DNA from: Anderseniella sp963700735
Lineage (GTDB): Bacteria; Pseudomonadota; Alphaproteobacteria; Rhizobiales; Aestuariivirgaceae
Reading direction: 5' to 3'
DNA length: 64,000 bases
Assembly (NCBI GenBank): GCA_963700735.1
Contig: CAVOYR010000001.1
Location: 62,001 to 126,000, forward strand
The notes beneath the pieces are model-generated. The model was not told the DNA's origin and made no database searches. It worked only from the letters and a program-made list of their open reading frames with translations. A program made the position numbers and the translations under genes. This document shows positions 1-9,640 of this stretch, in pieces (position 1 is the stretch's first letter; every line of letters begins with the position of its first letter).

Positions 1-1093
1 CGGTTGCGCCACGGATGACGTCATCTTCCATGTTGTGATTGATCTGGCCGTTCTTTTCCGGCGTCAGGTCGCTCATCATGTGGCGGATGTTGTTGGAGTA
101 CAGCGACGAGGCCTGCGCGGCCATGCGCGAGGGGAAATCGGTGTAGCCGACGATGGTCACGCCATTGGCCGTGACGATCTTCTCGTCCTTCACGGTCAGC
201 TTGCAGTTGCCACCCTTCTCTGCGGCAAGGTCGACGATGACCGAGCCAGGCTTCATGGCCTTGACCATGTCCTCGGTCCACAACTCGGGCGCTTCGCGGT
301 TGGGGATCAGCGCAGTGGTGATGACGATGTCCATGTCGGGTGCCAGTTCGCGGAACTTGGCAAGCTGCGCCTCGCGGAACTCCGGCGATGACACGGAGGC
401 ATAACCACCGGTTGCCGCGCCGTCCTGCTGGTCTTCGGCAAAGTCGAGGTAGACGAACTGCGCCCCCATCGACTCGACCTGTTCGGCCACTTCGGGGCGC
501 ACGTCGAAGGCATAGGTGATGGCGCCGAGGCTGGTCGACGTACCGATGGCGGCAAGACCGGCCACACCGGCGCCGATGACCAGCACCTTGGCGGGAGGCA
601 CCTTGCCGGCTGCCGTTACCTGGCCAGTAAAGAAGCGGCCAAAATTGTTGCCCGCCTCGATGACGGCGCGGTAGCCGGCAATGTTGGCCATGGACGACAG
701 GGCGTCCATCTTCTGGGCGCGGGAAATGCGCGGGACCATTTCCATGGCGATGACGTTGGTGCCGGCCTTCTTCGCAGCTTCCATGCCGGCTTCATTGGCC
801 GCCGGGGTGAAGAACGAGATCAGCGTCAGCCCGTCGCGCAAGTGCTTCAGCTCGGTCTTTTCCGGCTGGCGCACCTTGACGACGATGTCGGCCTCCTTCC
901 ACAGGGCGGCTGAGGTCTTGACCACCGTCACACCGGCCTTCTGGTACAATTCGTCGGAAAAACCGGCCTTTTCGCCCGCTCCTGCCTCAATGAGACAGTC
1001 ATAGCCGAGCTTCTGCAGAAACCCTGCGCTTTCCGGAGTCATTGCAACGCGGGCCTCACCGCTCGCAACTTCCCTTGGCGTTCCTACCTTCAT
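1..1093 (-). CDS. pntAA: NAD(P) transhydrogenase subunit alpha part 1 (PntAA), 3' end beyond window
   Basis: Reads MKVGTPREVASGEARVAMTP at the N-terminus, the typical start of the alanine dehydrogenase/PntA family, and contains the NAD(H)-binding Rossmann segment VLVIGAGVAGLAAI. The protein is the NAD(H)-binding part of the proton-translocating transhydrogenase, which uses the proton-motive force to make NADPH from NADH at the inner membrane. About 364 codons are visible, and the last residues (around NHNMEDDVIRGAT) are close to where split alphaproteobacterial PntAA proteins end, so pntAB and pntB are expected just outside the left edge. The start ATG at 1093 has a weak G-rich stretch upstream. 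The reading frame is open to the edge with no indel. Confidence 0.93.
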   Translation of the reverse strand, partial: MKVGTPREVASGEARVAMTPESAGFLQKLGYDCLIEAGAGEKAGFSDELYQKAGVTVVKTSAALWKEADIVVKVRQPEKTELKHLRDGLTLISFFTPAANEAGMEAAKKAGTNVIAMEMVPRISRAQKMDALSSMANIAGYRAVIEAGNNFGRFFTGQVTAAGKVPPAKVLVIGAGVAGLAAIGTSTSLGAITYAFDVRPEVAEQVESMGAQFVYLDFAEDQQDGAATGGYASVSSPEFREAQLAKFRELAPDMDIVITTALIPNREAPELWTEDMVKAMKPGSVIVDLAAEKGGNCKLTVKDEKIVTANGVTIVGYTDFPSRMAAQASSLYSNNIRHMMSDLTPEKNGQINHNMEDDVIRGAT

Positions 1094-1320
1094 GACAACG
1101 CGCCCCTCGTGTTGTTGATCTTGTTCTTGGATTCCAGTCAAGCCAGCTAAACTAGCGGCACCTTTTCGCAACGCAAGACCTGCAACTGCGATACACTGCC
1201 GCAAACTGTGTCACTGACCGAATTTACAAATTCGCGGCGGCTGCACCAGACATCGCCAATCCCTGCGCCAGAACATCACAGCAAAGGGTGCCAGCCTTGC
1301 AACTGCTGCCCATCCACTAT

Positions 1321-1340
1321 ATATTCAAAAAATAGAATAT
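1321..1340. promoter_or_regulatory. SqrR/BigR-type operator upstream of the sulfide-oxidation genes
   Basis: ATATTC and GAATAT form a perfect 6-bp inverted repeat separated by eight bases, so the core reads ATTC-N8-GAAT. From memory this is the consensus bound by the persulfide-sensing ArsR-family repressor SqrR (BigR/YgaV relatives). It lies 16 bp before the ATG of an ETHE1-like dioxygenase gene and overlaps the A+T-rich region where a promoter would sit. An AGGAG ribosome-binding site follows at about 1344-1348. No ArsR-family gene is in the window, so the repressor would act in trans. Confidence 0.6.
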
Positions 1341-1355
1341 TTTAGGAGATGCGCC

Positions 1356-2241
1356 ATGAACTACCCCGTCGACATGAACACCAGGCCCGAGGTGAAGGCA
1401 TTCTTTGACGCTGACACCAACACCATCAGCTACGTCGTCAGGGATCCGGACAGCAACGTCGTGCGCAATGATCGATTCCGTGATGGACATCGACTATGCC
1501 GCCGGCCGCATCACCTATGACCACGCCGACCAGATGATCGACTACATCACCAGCAACGGGCTGAAGCTGGAGTGGATCATCGAAACCCACGTCCATGCCG
1601 ACCACCTGTCGGCGGCGCCCTACCTCCAGGAGAAGCTGGGCGGCAAGATCGGCATCGGCGACAAGATCACGGTCGTGCAGGACACCTTCGGCAAGGTGTT
1701 CAACGAAGGCACCGAGTTCCAGCGCGACGGGTCGCAGTTCGATGCCCTGTTCAAGGACGGCGACACCTACAGGATCGGCAGCATGCACCGCCTTCGCCAT
1801 ATACACGCCGGGCCATACGCCTGCCTGCATGGTCCATGTGATCGGCGACGCGGCCTTTGTGGGCGATACGCTGTTCATGCCGGATGGTGGCTCGGCGCGG
1901 GCGGATTTCCCCGGTGGCGATGCTGCCACGCTGTACGACTCGATCCAGAAGGTGCTGGCCCTGCCGGACGAGATGCGCCTGTTCATGTGCCACGACTACG
2001 GCCCGAATGGCCGCGACATCCAGTGGGAAACCACCGTGGGCGAAGAGAAGGCAGCACAACATCCATGTCGGTGGCGGCAAGACGAAGGAAGAGTTCGTCA
2101 AGTTCCGCACAGAACGCGATGCAACCGCTCGGCATGCCGAGCCTGATCCTGCCGTCGCTGCAGGTGAACATGCGGGCCGGCGAGGTGCCGACCGACAAGG
2201 ACGGCCGGCCAATGCTGAAAGTGCCCGTCAACGCGCTTTGA
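1356..2241 (+). pseudogene. ETHE1/Blh-type metallo-beta-lactamase fold sulfur dioxygenase, four frameshifts
   Basis: Reading across frames restores one continuous protein of about 294 residues: MNYPVDMNTRPEVKAFF, then a block with the metal motif H-V-H-A-D-H (in ETHVHADHLSAAPYL), then YTPGHTPACMVH and VGDTLFMPDGGSARADFPGG, ending MLKVPVNAL. This is the persulfide (glutathione persulfide) dioxygenase family that oxidises sulfane sulfur to sulfite. The frame changes near 1461, 1786, 2054 and 2127; each is explained by one extra base, while the surrounding residues stay highly conserved. This could be sequencing error or recent decay. It is the first gene behind the SqrR-like operator and is followed by SQR. 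The ATG at 1356 has AGGAG about 8 bp upstream. Confidence 0.85.
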
Positions 2242-2332
2242 CGGCAATCCGCCTGCCCCGCTGAACCGTGCCCCGAGGCGGCAGTCCATCCCGGCTGCCG
2301 CTGACGGCCAACCACCGAACTGGACCCAGACC

Positions 2333-4002
2333 ATGGACCTCAAGAAGATCGACAGCAGCCTTTCGGTCAGCCCGCAGATCACTGCGGACGACGTGAGAGA
2401 CATCAAGCAGTTGGGCTTCCGGTCCATCATCTGCAACCGGCCCGATGGCGAAGGTGCCGACCAGCCGACCTTCCGCGAGATCGAGACGGCCGCGAAGAAG
2501 GCAGGCCTTGAGGCCCGCTACCTGCCCATGGTGTCCGGCAAGGTGCAGGACGAGGACGCAGAAGCCTTTGGGACCGCGCTCACCGAACTGCCCGGCCCGT
2601 GTTCGCCTATTGCCGCACCGGTACCCGGTCGGCAACGCTGTGGTCGCTTGACCAGGGCGCGAAGGGCACCCCTCTGCCCGACATTCTCGCCGCCACCAAG
2701 CAGGCCGGCTACGACATGTCCGGCGTGGTGCGGCGCATCGCCAATGGCGGCAAGACGCCGACCGACACCGGCGACGCCTCGCATGACATCGTCATCGTGG
2801 GCGCAGGCGCAGGCGGCATTTCGGTTGCGGCAAGCCTGCTGTCACGCGATCGCAACCTCGATATTGCCATCATCGATCCGGCCGACGTCCATTACTACCA
2901 GCCAGGCTGGACCATGGTCGGCGGCGGCATCTTCGAGCCTGCCGAGACCGCCAAGACCATGGCCTCCCTCATTCCGCAAGGCGTGCACTGGATCAAGGCC
3001 GCCGTGTCGGCGTTCGAACCTGAGGACAATGCGGTCATTCTGGATGGCTGCCGGGTGGTGAAGTACAAGCGCCTGATCGTGACGCCGGGCCTGAAGCTGA
3101 ACTGGAACGGCATTCCCGGGCTGGTTGATACGCTGGGCAAGAACGGCGTCACCTCAAACTATCGCTATGATCTTGCTCCCTACACCTGGAAGCTTGTGCA
3201 GGAGCTGAAGTCGGGCCGCGCGTTGTTCACCCAGCCGCCGATGCCGATCAAGTGCGCCGGTGCACCGCAGAAGGCGCTCTACCTGTCGGCTGATCACTGG
3301 AAGCGGTCGGGCGTGCTGAACAACATCGACATCGACTTCTACAATGCCGGCGGCGTGCTGTTCGGGGTGAAGGAGTATGTCCCGGCGCTCATGAAGTACA
3401 TCGAGGCCTATGACGCGCACCTGCACTTCATGCACAACCTGACCCGCATCGACGGCCCGTCGCGCACCGCGTGGTTCACCAGAACCGATGCCGAGGGCAA
3501 GACGGAAACGGTCGAAACCAGCTTCGACATGATCCATGTCGTGCCACCGCAGACCGCGCCGGACTTTATCCGGGTCAGCCCGCTGGCAGATGCTGCAGGC
3601 TGGGTTGACGTGGACCAGACCACGCTGCGTCACAAGACGTTCGACAACATCTGGTCGCTGGGTGACGTGATGAACGCGCCCAACGCCAAGACGGCAGCCG
3701 CCGCGCGCAAACAGGCGCCGATCGTGGCCAACAACGTGATGGCCGACATGGGAGCTGCCAGAAGCGTGGCCCACTATGACGGCTACGGGTCGTGCCCGCT
3801 GACCGTCGAGCGCGGCAAGATCGTGCTGGCCGAGTTCGGCTATGGCGGCAAGCTGCTGCCGTCGTTCCCCGGCTGGCTGATCGACGGCACGAAGCCATCG
3901 CACCTGGCGTGGCTGCTGAAGGAAAAGATGCTGCCGCCGATCTACTGGAAGGCCATGCTTCGCGGCAAGGAATGGATGGCCAAGCCGGAACTCGTCGGTT
4001 GA
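2333..4002 (+). pseudogene. DUF442 (TIGR01244) - sulfide:quinone oxidoreductase fusion, one frameshift
   Basis: Residues 1 to about 115 form a DUF442 phosphatase-like/sulfurtransferase domain whose Cys loop reads FAYCRTGTRSATLW. After a linker comes an FAD-dependent oxidoreductase beginning DIVIVGAGAGGISVA. It resembles mitochondrial-type SQR: both redox cysteines are present, in PIKCAGAPQKALY (Cys codon 3253-3255) and YGSCPLTVERG (3793-3795), and the C-terminus has the amphipathic helix-rich tail. It would oxidise sulfide to persulfide and reduce quinone at the inner membrane. The frame breaks at about 2598-2600, where one G seems missing inside the Cys-loop region (LPGP-VFAYC). If the break is real, only the GTG-started 2599-4002 part could be made. 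It sits between the sulfur dioxygenase and SulP genes. Confidence 0.85.
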
Positions 4003-4066
4003 CCTGAAACCCGCCAGTGGCCCGGAGCACGCGGCCGCCGGCACTGCCTGAATGGGCGTGGATACC

Positions 4067-5824
4067 ATGAACACCAGAACCGGCTCGCCTGCCCGCGGGC
4101 TCGCCAGATATTTCCCCGTACTGGACTGGGGCCGCACCTACACCTCGGCGACCGCAACCTCGGACCTGGTTGCTGCCGTCATCGTGACCATCATGCTGAT
4201 CCCGCAGTCGCTGGCCTATGCGCTGCTGGCCGGGCTGCCGCCCGAAACCGGCATCTACGCCTCCATCGTGCCGATCATCCTCTATGCCATCTTCGGCACC
4301 AGCCGGGCGCTGGCCGTGGGGCCGGTGGCGGTCGTCTCGCTGATGACGGCGGCAGCGGTGGGCAAGATCGCGCAGACAGGCACACCCGAATACATCATGG
4401 CCGCCCTCACGCTGGCCTTCATCTCCGGCGTGTTCCTGCTGGCGATGGGCCTGTTGCGGCTGGGCTTCCTCGCCAACTTCCTGTCGCACCCGGTGATTTC
4501 CGGGTTCATCACCGCGTCCGGCATCATCATTGCCGCCAGCCAGCTCAAGCACATCCTTGGCATCTCCGCCTCCGGCCACAACCTGTATGAACTGCTGGTG
4601 TCCATCGCGCAGCAGATCGGCCAGACCAACCTGATCACCTTGTCGATCGGGGCGGGCTCGGCCGCCTTCCTGTTCTGGGTACGCAAGGGCCTCAAACCGC
4701 TGCTGGTGAAGGCGGGCCTGAGGGCACGGGCCGCAGACATCATCGCCCGGACCGGGCCGGTCCTCGCCATCGCCGTCACCACGATAGCCGCCTGGGCCTT
4801 CGATCTCGGCAGCATGGGCGTGAAGCTGGTCGGCGACGTGCCGCAGGGCCTGCCGCCGCTCACCCTGCCATCGTTCTCGGCTGACCTTTGGATGAGCCTG
4901 CTTGGCTCGGCGGCGCTGATTTCCATCATCGGGTTCGTCGAGTCCGTATCCGTGGCGCAAACGCTCGCTGCCAAGCGCCGCCAGCGCATCGACCCGGACC
5001 AGGAACTGGTGGGGCTTGGCGCAGCCAACGTCGGGGCGGCGTTTACCGGCGGATTTCCCGTCACCGGCGGCTTCGCGCGCTCGGTGGTCAACTTCGATGC
5101 CGGGGCCGAGACACCGGCGGCCGGGGCCTATACCGCCGTCGGGCTGGCAATCGCGTCGCTGACACTGACGCCGCTGATCGCCTACCTGCCCATCGCCACG
5201 CTGGCCGCGACCATCATCGTCGCGGTGCTGTCGCTGGTGGACTTCTCGATCCTGCGCAAGACGTGGGCGTACGCGAAGGCCGACTTCGCCGCGGTTCTGG
5301 TGACCATTCTCGCCACGCTGCTGCTGGGTGTCGAGACCGGCGTCACCGCCGGCGTGCTGCTGTCGATCGCCATCCACCTGTTCAAGACCTCGCGCCCGCA
5401 TGTCGCCGAGGTCGGCCGGGTGCCTGGCACCGAGCATTTCCGCAACATCAGGCGGCACAAGGTGGAAACCCGCGACGACATTCTCACCGTGCGCGTCGAT
5501 GAAAGCCTGTACTTCGCCAATGCACGGTTCCTGGAAGACTACATCTATGACGCCGTGGCAGGCCGGCCCGCGCTGAAGCATGTCATCGTGATGTGCCCGG
5601 CGGTCAACGCCATCGACATGAGCGCGCTTGAATCGCTCGAGGCCATCAACGAACGGCTGAAACTGGGCGGTGTGACCCTTCACCTGAGCGAGGTGAAAGG
5701 CCCCGTGATGGACCGCCTGCAGAAGACGCACTTCCTCGACGAGCTGACCGGCAAGGTGTTTCTCAGCCAGCACGAGGCGATCCGGGAACTTACTGCCCTT
5801 CAAACCGCTGTTACTGCAGCGTGA
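4067..5824 (+). CDS. SulP family inorganic anion transporter with STAS domain
   Basis: A protein of about 585 residues with many hydrophobic segments from about residue 25 to 410, containing the SulP signature region near the first helices (AAVIVTIMLIPQSLAYALLA) and, at the C-terminus from about residue 440, a STAS domain (DILTVRVDESLYFANARFLE; ending with the IDMSALESL loop). SulP proteins carry sulfate, bicarbonate or other anions across the inner membrane. Its place directly after sulfide-oxidation genes suggests export or uptake of sulfate or sulfite, which is inference. An in-frame ATG at 4052 is an alternative start; neither has a good ribosome-binding site. Confidence 0.9.
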   Translation: MNTRTGSPARGLARYFPVLDWGRTYTSATATSDLVAAVIVTIMLIPQSLAYALLAGLPPETGIYASIVPIILYAIFGTSRALAVGPVAVVSLMTAAAVGKIAQTGTPEYIMAALTLAFISGVFLLAMGLLRLGFLANFLSHPVISGFITASGIIIAASQLKHILGISASGHNLYELLVSIAQQIGQTNLITLSIGAGSAAFLFWVRKGLKPLLVKAGLRARAADIIARTGPVLAIAVTTIAAWAFDLGSMGVKLVGDVPQGLPPLTLPSFSADLWMSLLGSAALISIIGFVESVSVAQTLAAKRRQRIDPDQELVGLGAANVGAAFTGGFPVTGGFARSVVNFDAGAETPAAGAYTAVGLAIASLTLTPLIAYLPIATLAATIIVAVLSLVDFSILRKTWAYAKADFAAVLVTILATLLLGVETGVTAGVLLSIAIHLFKTSRPHVAEVGRVPGTEHFRNIRRHKVETRDDILTVRVDESLYFANARFLEDYIYDAVAGRPALKHVIVMCPAVNAIDMSALESLEAINERLKLGGVTLHLSEVKGPVMDRLQKTHFLDELTGKVFLSQHEAIRELTALQTAVTAA

Positions 5825-5849
5825 CCCCCCACCAACAAGGAGACTCAGC

Positions 5850-6479
5850 ATGTCACTTCGCATCGGCCAGACGGCCCCGAACTTCACCGCCGACACCACT
5901 ACCGGGCCGATGGATTTCCATCGGTATATCGGCGACAGCTGGGCATTCTTCTTTTCGCATCCGGCTGATTTCACGCCCGTCTGCACCACCGAAATGGGCC
6001 GCACCGCGCAGTTGATGGACGAGTTTACGGCGCGCAACGTCAAGCCCATCGGGCTGTCGACCGACACCGTCGAAGAGCACATGAAGTGGATCGCCGACGT
6101 GAACGATACACAGCACACCACGCTGACGTTCCCGATCGTGGCGGATCCTGACCTGAAGATCTCGCAGCTGTATGAAATGATCCATCCGTCGGAAAGTGAA
6201 ACCGCTGCGGTTCGCTCGGTGTTCATCATTGATCCGAAAAAGAAAATCCGGCTGACAATGACCTATCCGATGGCCGTGGGACGGAACTTCGACGAGATCC
6301 TGCGGGTGATCGATGCATTGCAGACGGGCGACAAGTCGCGGGTCGCCACGCCGGCAGACTGGCAGCCGGGCGACAAGGTGATCATTCCGCCCTCGATCAG
6401 CAATGAAGACGCCAGGGCGCTGTTCCCGCAAGGCTGGGACGAGGTGCGCAGTTACCTGCGCTTTACCAGCCTGTCCTGA
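5850..6479 (+). CDS. 1-Cys (Prx6-type) peroxiredoxin
   Basis: 209 residues, the size of Prx6-class peroxiredoxins. The peroxidatic cysteine lies in HPADFTPVCTTEMGRTAQL (about residue 45), and the C-terminal extension TPADWQPGDKVIIPP is characteristic of this class. It reduces peroxides, and probably inorganic polysulfides or persulfides, using a small thiol partner in the cytoplasm. The ATG follows a strong AAGGAG site at about 5838-5843 and starts 25 bp after the sulP stop, so it probably belongs to the same transcription unit as the sulfur genes. No frame problem was seen. Confidence 0.93.
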   Translation: MSLRIGQTAPNFTADTTTGPMDFHRYIGDSWAFFFSHPADFTPVCTTEMGRTAQLMDEFTARNVKPIGLSTDTVEEHMKWIADVNDTQHTTLTFPIVADPDLKISQLYEMIHPSESETAAVRSVFIIDPKKKIRLTMTYPMAVGRNFDEILRVIDALQTGDKSRVATPADWQPGDKVIIPPSISNEDARALFPQGWDEVRSYLRFTSLS

Positions 6480-6638
6480 GCGGACCCGAGGCGGCAGGTC
6501 TGACGATCCGCCGCCACCGGCCCGCCGCCAGGCTGCGACGATGCACGCCGTGGCAAGGCCCGCGTTAATGCCTCATAAGCTTGCAGGAAGTGATGAATTG
6601 TTGATCGTTTGTAACGTCTCGCTGAAACCGGACTTGCC

Positions 6639-7858
6639 ATGGATTATCGCGCTTTTTTTGCCGACGAACTGAACCGCCTTCACCGTGATGGCAACTACCG
6701 GGTATTTGCCGAGCTTGAGCGGCGGATGGGGCAGTTTCCCAAGGCGACGCGCTACAACCCGGATGGCTCGACCTGCGAAGTGACCGTGTGGTGCTCCAAC
6801 GACTATCTCGGCATGGGCCAGCACCCGGACGTGATTGCCGCGATGACGGCAGCGATCCAGTCGTGCGGGTCGGGCGCGGGCGGCACCCGCAACATCTCCG
6901 GCACCAACCATTGCCACGTCCAGCTTGAGCGCGAGCTCGCCGACCTGCACGGCAAGGAGGCAGCCCTGATCTTCACCTCGGGCTATGTGTCCAACTGGGC
7001 CGCCCTTGGCACGCTGGCCTCCAAGCTGCCCAACTGCGCGGTGTTCTCCGACGCGCTGAACCATGCCTCGATGATCGAGGGCATCCGCCATTCGAAGGCC
7101 GAGCGCTTCATCTTCCGCCACAATGACCCCAAGCACCTCGATGAGCTGCTCAGCAAGGTCGATCCCGGACCGGCCCAAGCTGGTGGCGTTTGAAAGCGTC
7201 TACTCGATGGACGGCGACATCGGCCCGATCGCGGACATCCTCGACGTGTGCGAGAAGCACAACGCCCTGACCTACATCGACGAGGTGCACGCGGTGGGCA
7301 TGTACGGCCCGCGCGGCGGCGGCATTGCCGAGCGCGAAGGCCTGATGCACCGCATCGACGTGATCGAGGGCACGCTGGGCAAGGCGTTCGGCGTGATGGG
7401 CGGCTACATCACCGGCTCTGCCGCGCTGATCGACTTCGTGCGCTCGTTTGCGTCCGGGTTCATCTTCACCACCGCACTTGCCGCCGGCCATTGCCGCCGG
7501 TGCGGTCGCCTCGATCCGGCACCTGAAGAACTCCTGCGTCGAGCGGGACCGGCAGAAGGTGATGGTGGCAGCGCTGCGCCGCGAGCTGGACCGCATTGGC
7601 ATTCCGCACATGGTCAACGACAGCCACATCGTGCCCGTGATGGTGGGCGATGCGGCCAAGTGCAAGTGGATCTCCGACTGGCTGCTCGACAATGCCGGCA
7701 TCTACGTGCAGCCGATCAACTACCCCACCGTGCCCAAGGGCACCGAACGGCTGCGCTTCACCCCCACCCCCTTGCACACCATGGCTGATGTGACGCATCT
7801 TGTGGCCGCACTCAACGAACTGTGGTCGCAGTGCGCGCTGGCAAGGGCCGTGGCGTAA
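6639..7858 (+). pseudogene. hemA: 5-aminolevulinate synthase, two frameshifts
   Basis: Combining frames gives an intact PLP-dependent 5-aminolevulinate synthase of about 405 residues: MDYRAFFADELNRLHRDGNYRVFAELER at the start, ITGSAALIDFVRSFASGFIF and TTALPPAIAAGAVASIRHLK later, and PTPLHTMADVTHLVAAL near the end. The lysine for the PLP Schiff base lies in EGTLGKAFGVMGGY. It condenses glycine with succinyl-CoA, the first step of haem synthesis in alphaproteobacteria. Frame changes near 7164-7166 (extra C) and 7478-7479 (extra T) split it into three reading frames. Since the enzyme is usually essential, I suspect sequence errors, unless a second copy exists elsewhere. It is followed by a hairpin at 7864. 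Confidence 0.93.
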
Positions 7859-7863
7859 ACGGA

Positions 7864-7886
7864 CCCTGCAATCTTCAGGGGTTTTT
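7864..7886 (+). terminator. Rho-independent terminator-like hairpin after hemA that overlaps the next gene's Shine-Dalgarno
   Basis: CCCTG and CAGGG form a 5-bp stem with a 7-base loop, followed by G and five T residues (7882-7886). This has the form of an intrinsic terminator 6 bp after the hemA stop. The right arm plus the following G (CAGGGG, 7876-7881) is also the only plausible ribosome-binding site for the ATG at 7889. Confidence 0.55.
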
Positions 7887-7888
7887 GC

Positions 7889-9549
7889 ATGAGAAACGGT
7901 GGCCAGCTGCTGGTGGCATGCCTTCAGGCGCTGGGCGCGCGGCGCAGCTATGGCGTGCCGGGCGAAAGCTACCTCGCCGTGCTCGACGCGCTGCATGACA
8001 CGCAGGGCAAGGTGGACTTCCTGCTGTGCCGCAACGAAGGCGGCGCGGCGTTCATGGCAGCCGCGCACGGCAAGCTGACGGGCGAGCCCGGCATCTGCTT
8101 CGTGACGCGCGGGCCCGGCGCCACCAATGCCTCCATCGGCGTGCACACGGCGATGCAGGATTCCTCGCCGATGCTGCTGTTCGTTGGCCAGGTGGCCACC
8201 TTCGACAAGGGCCGCGAGGCGTTCCAGGAAATCGACTACCGCGCCTATTTCGGCACGGTCGCCAAGTGGGTCACCGAGATCGACCAGGTCGACCGCATCC
8301 CCGAGATCATCTCGCGCGCGTGGACCACGGCGCTGTCCGGCCGGCCAGGCCCGGTCGTGATCGCACTGCCGGAAGACATGCTCACCTCGATGAGCGAGGC
8401 TCCGCCGTGCAAGCCCGTCATCATTGCCGAGGCCGCCCCCGCCCCTGCCGCCATCGAGGCACTGGCAGACGAACTGACCGCCGCCAAGCGCCCGCTGATC
8501 ATCACCGGCGGCGGCGGCTGGAAGGGCCAGGGAGCCCGCGACCTGCAGGCATTTGCCGAGGCCAACGGCATTCCGGTACTGGCGGCGTTCCGCTTCCATG
8601 ACCGGTTCGACAATTTGAGCGAGGTCTATGCGGGCGATGCCGGCGTCGGCATGTTCCCCCAGACCAAGAAGCTGATTTCCGACGCCGACCTGATCATCGC
8701 GGTCAACGTGCGCTTCGGGGAGATGACCACCGATGCGTGGTCCTTGCTTGAGGTGCCGAACCCGAAACAGCGGCTGGTGCACGTGCATGCAAGCGACCGC
8801 GAGATCGGCAAGATCTACTCGGCCGACGTGCCGGTGCATGCCGGGCCGAACCAGTTTGCAGCGGCCGTGAAGGGCTTGCGCGTGAAGGGCGAGTGGGCCG
8901 GCTGGTGCAAGGCAGCGCGCGAGGGCTACCTGGCCTATGTCAACGCGCCGGAGCAGCCGGGACCGGTGGACATGGCGGCGATCATGGCGGGCTTGCGCGA
9001 CACGCTGCCGGACGACGTTATCCTGACCAATGGCGCGGGCAACTTCGCCATCTGGCCGAACCGTTTCTTCCGATTCGGGCCGGGGCAGCGGCTGCTGGCA
9101 CCGCAGTCTGGCGCGATGGGCTATGGCGTGCCGGCGGCCATTGCCGCCAAGGCCAACCATCCGGACCGGCTGGTGGTGTGCTTTGCCGGTGATGGCGATT
9201 TCCAGATGAACTGCCAGGAGCTGGGCTCGGCCATGCAGGCGGGCTGCCAGCCGGTGATCCTCATTCTCAACAATGGCACCTATGGCACCATCCGCATGCA
9301 CCAGGAGCGGACCTACCCGGAGCGGGTGTCGGGCACGGAACTCAACAACCCCGACTTCGTGGCGCTGGCGAAGGCCTATGGCTTCCATGCCGAACGGGTG
9401 GAGACGACGGCAGACTTTGCCGCTGCCTTCGAGCGGGCGTGTGCATCAAGACGGGTGCGGTGCTGGACCTTGCAGTGTCGGCGGAGGCGCTGTCACCACG
9501 CCAGACGCTGAGCCAGATGCGCGAGCAGGGGCTGAAGGCGAAGGGGTGA
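7889..9549 (+). CDS. Thiamine-diphosphate-dependent acetolactate-synthase-like enzyme, frameshift near C-terminus
   Basis: The protein starts MRNGGQLLVACLQALGARRS and has the three-domain layout of the acetolactate synthase/benzoylformate decarboxylase family: Pyr domain with the catalytic glutamate in LLCRNEGGAAFMAAA, a central domain (PLIITGGGGWKGQGARDL), and the ThDP-binding GDGDFQMNCQELGSA motif at about residues 430-445. The true substrate is unknown; no small regulatory subunit of acetolactate synthase is nearby. As given, the frame runs to 9511, but the last 29 codons are nonsense-like. A one-base loss at about 9440-9447 moves to a frame reading KTGAVLDLAVSAEALSPRQT and ending at 9549, which is the natural terminus. 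I report the corrected end. Confidence 0.82.
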
Positions 9550-9594
9550 GGCATCTCTGGGACTGAATGGCCGCTTCGAGCAGTGGACTCAATG

Positions 9595-9615
9595 GATGGC
9601 TGCAACACTTTGGGC
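9595..9615. repeat. Left inverted repeat of the IS30-like element
   Basis: GATGGCTGCAACAC followed by TTTGGGC. Compared with the reverse complement of 10801-10821, it differs at three of 21 positions. The repeat lies 46 bp after the corrected end of the thiamine-diphosphate enzyme gene. Confidence 0.7.
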
Positions 9616-9640
9616 ACTTGACACAGCTGGAGTGTTGGAC

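Noticed and set aside
3575..6229. 884-codon minus-strand open frame opposite the SQR, SulP and peroxiredoxin genes
   Set aside because: It spans three well-conserved plus-strand genes, has no recognisable domain and is rich in Arg, His and Gly, the usual result of reading GC-rich genes backwards.
7150..7490. Programmed ribosomal frameshifting in hemA
   Set aside because: No slippery heptamer or downstream pseudoknot at either break, and two shifts in one synthase would be without precedent; single-base errors explain it better.
7466..9388. 640-codon minus-strand frame opposite hemA and the ThDP enzyme
   Set aside because: Shadow frame; the plus strand carries clear enzyme motifs throughout.
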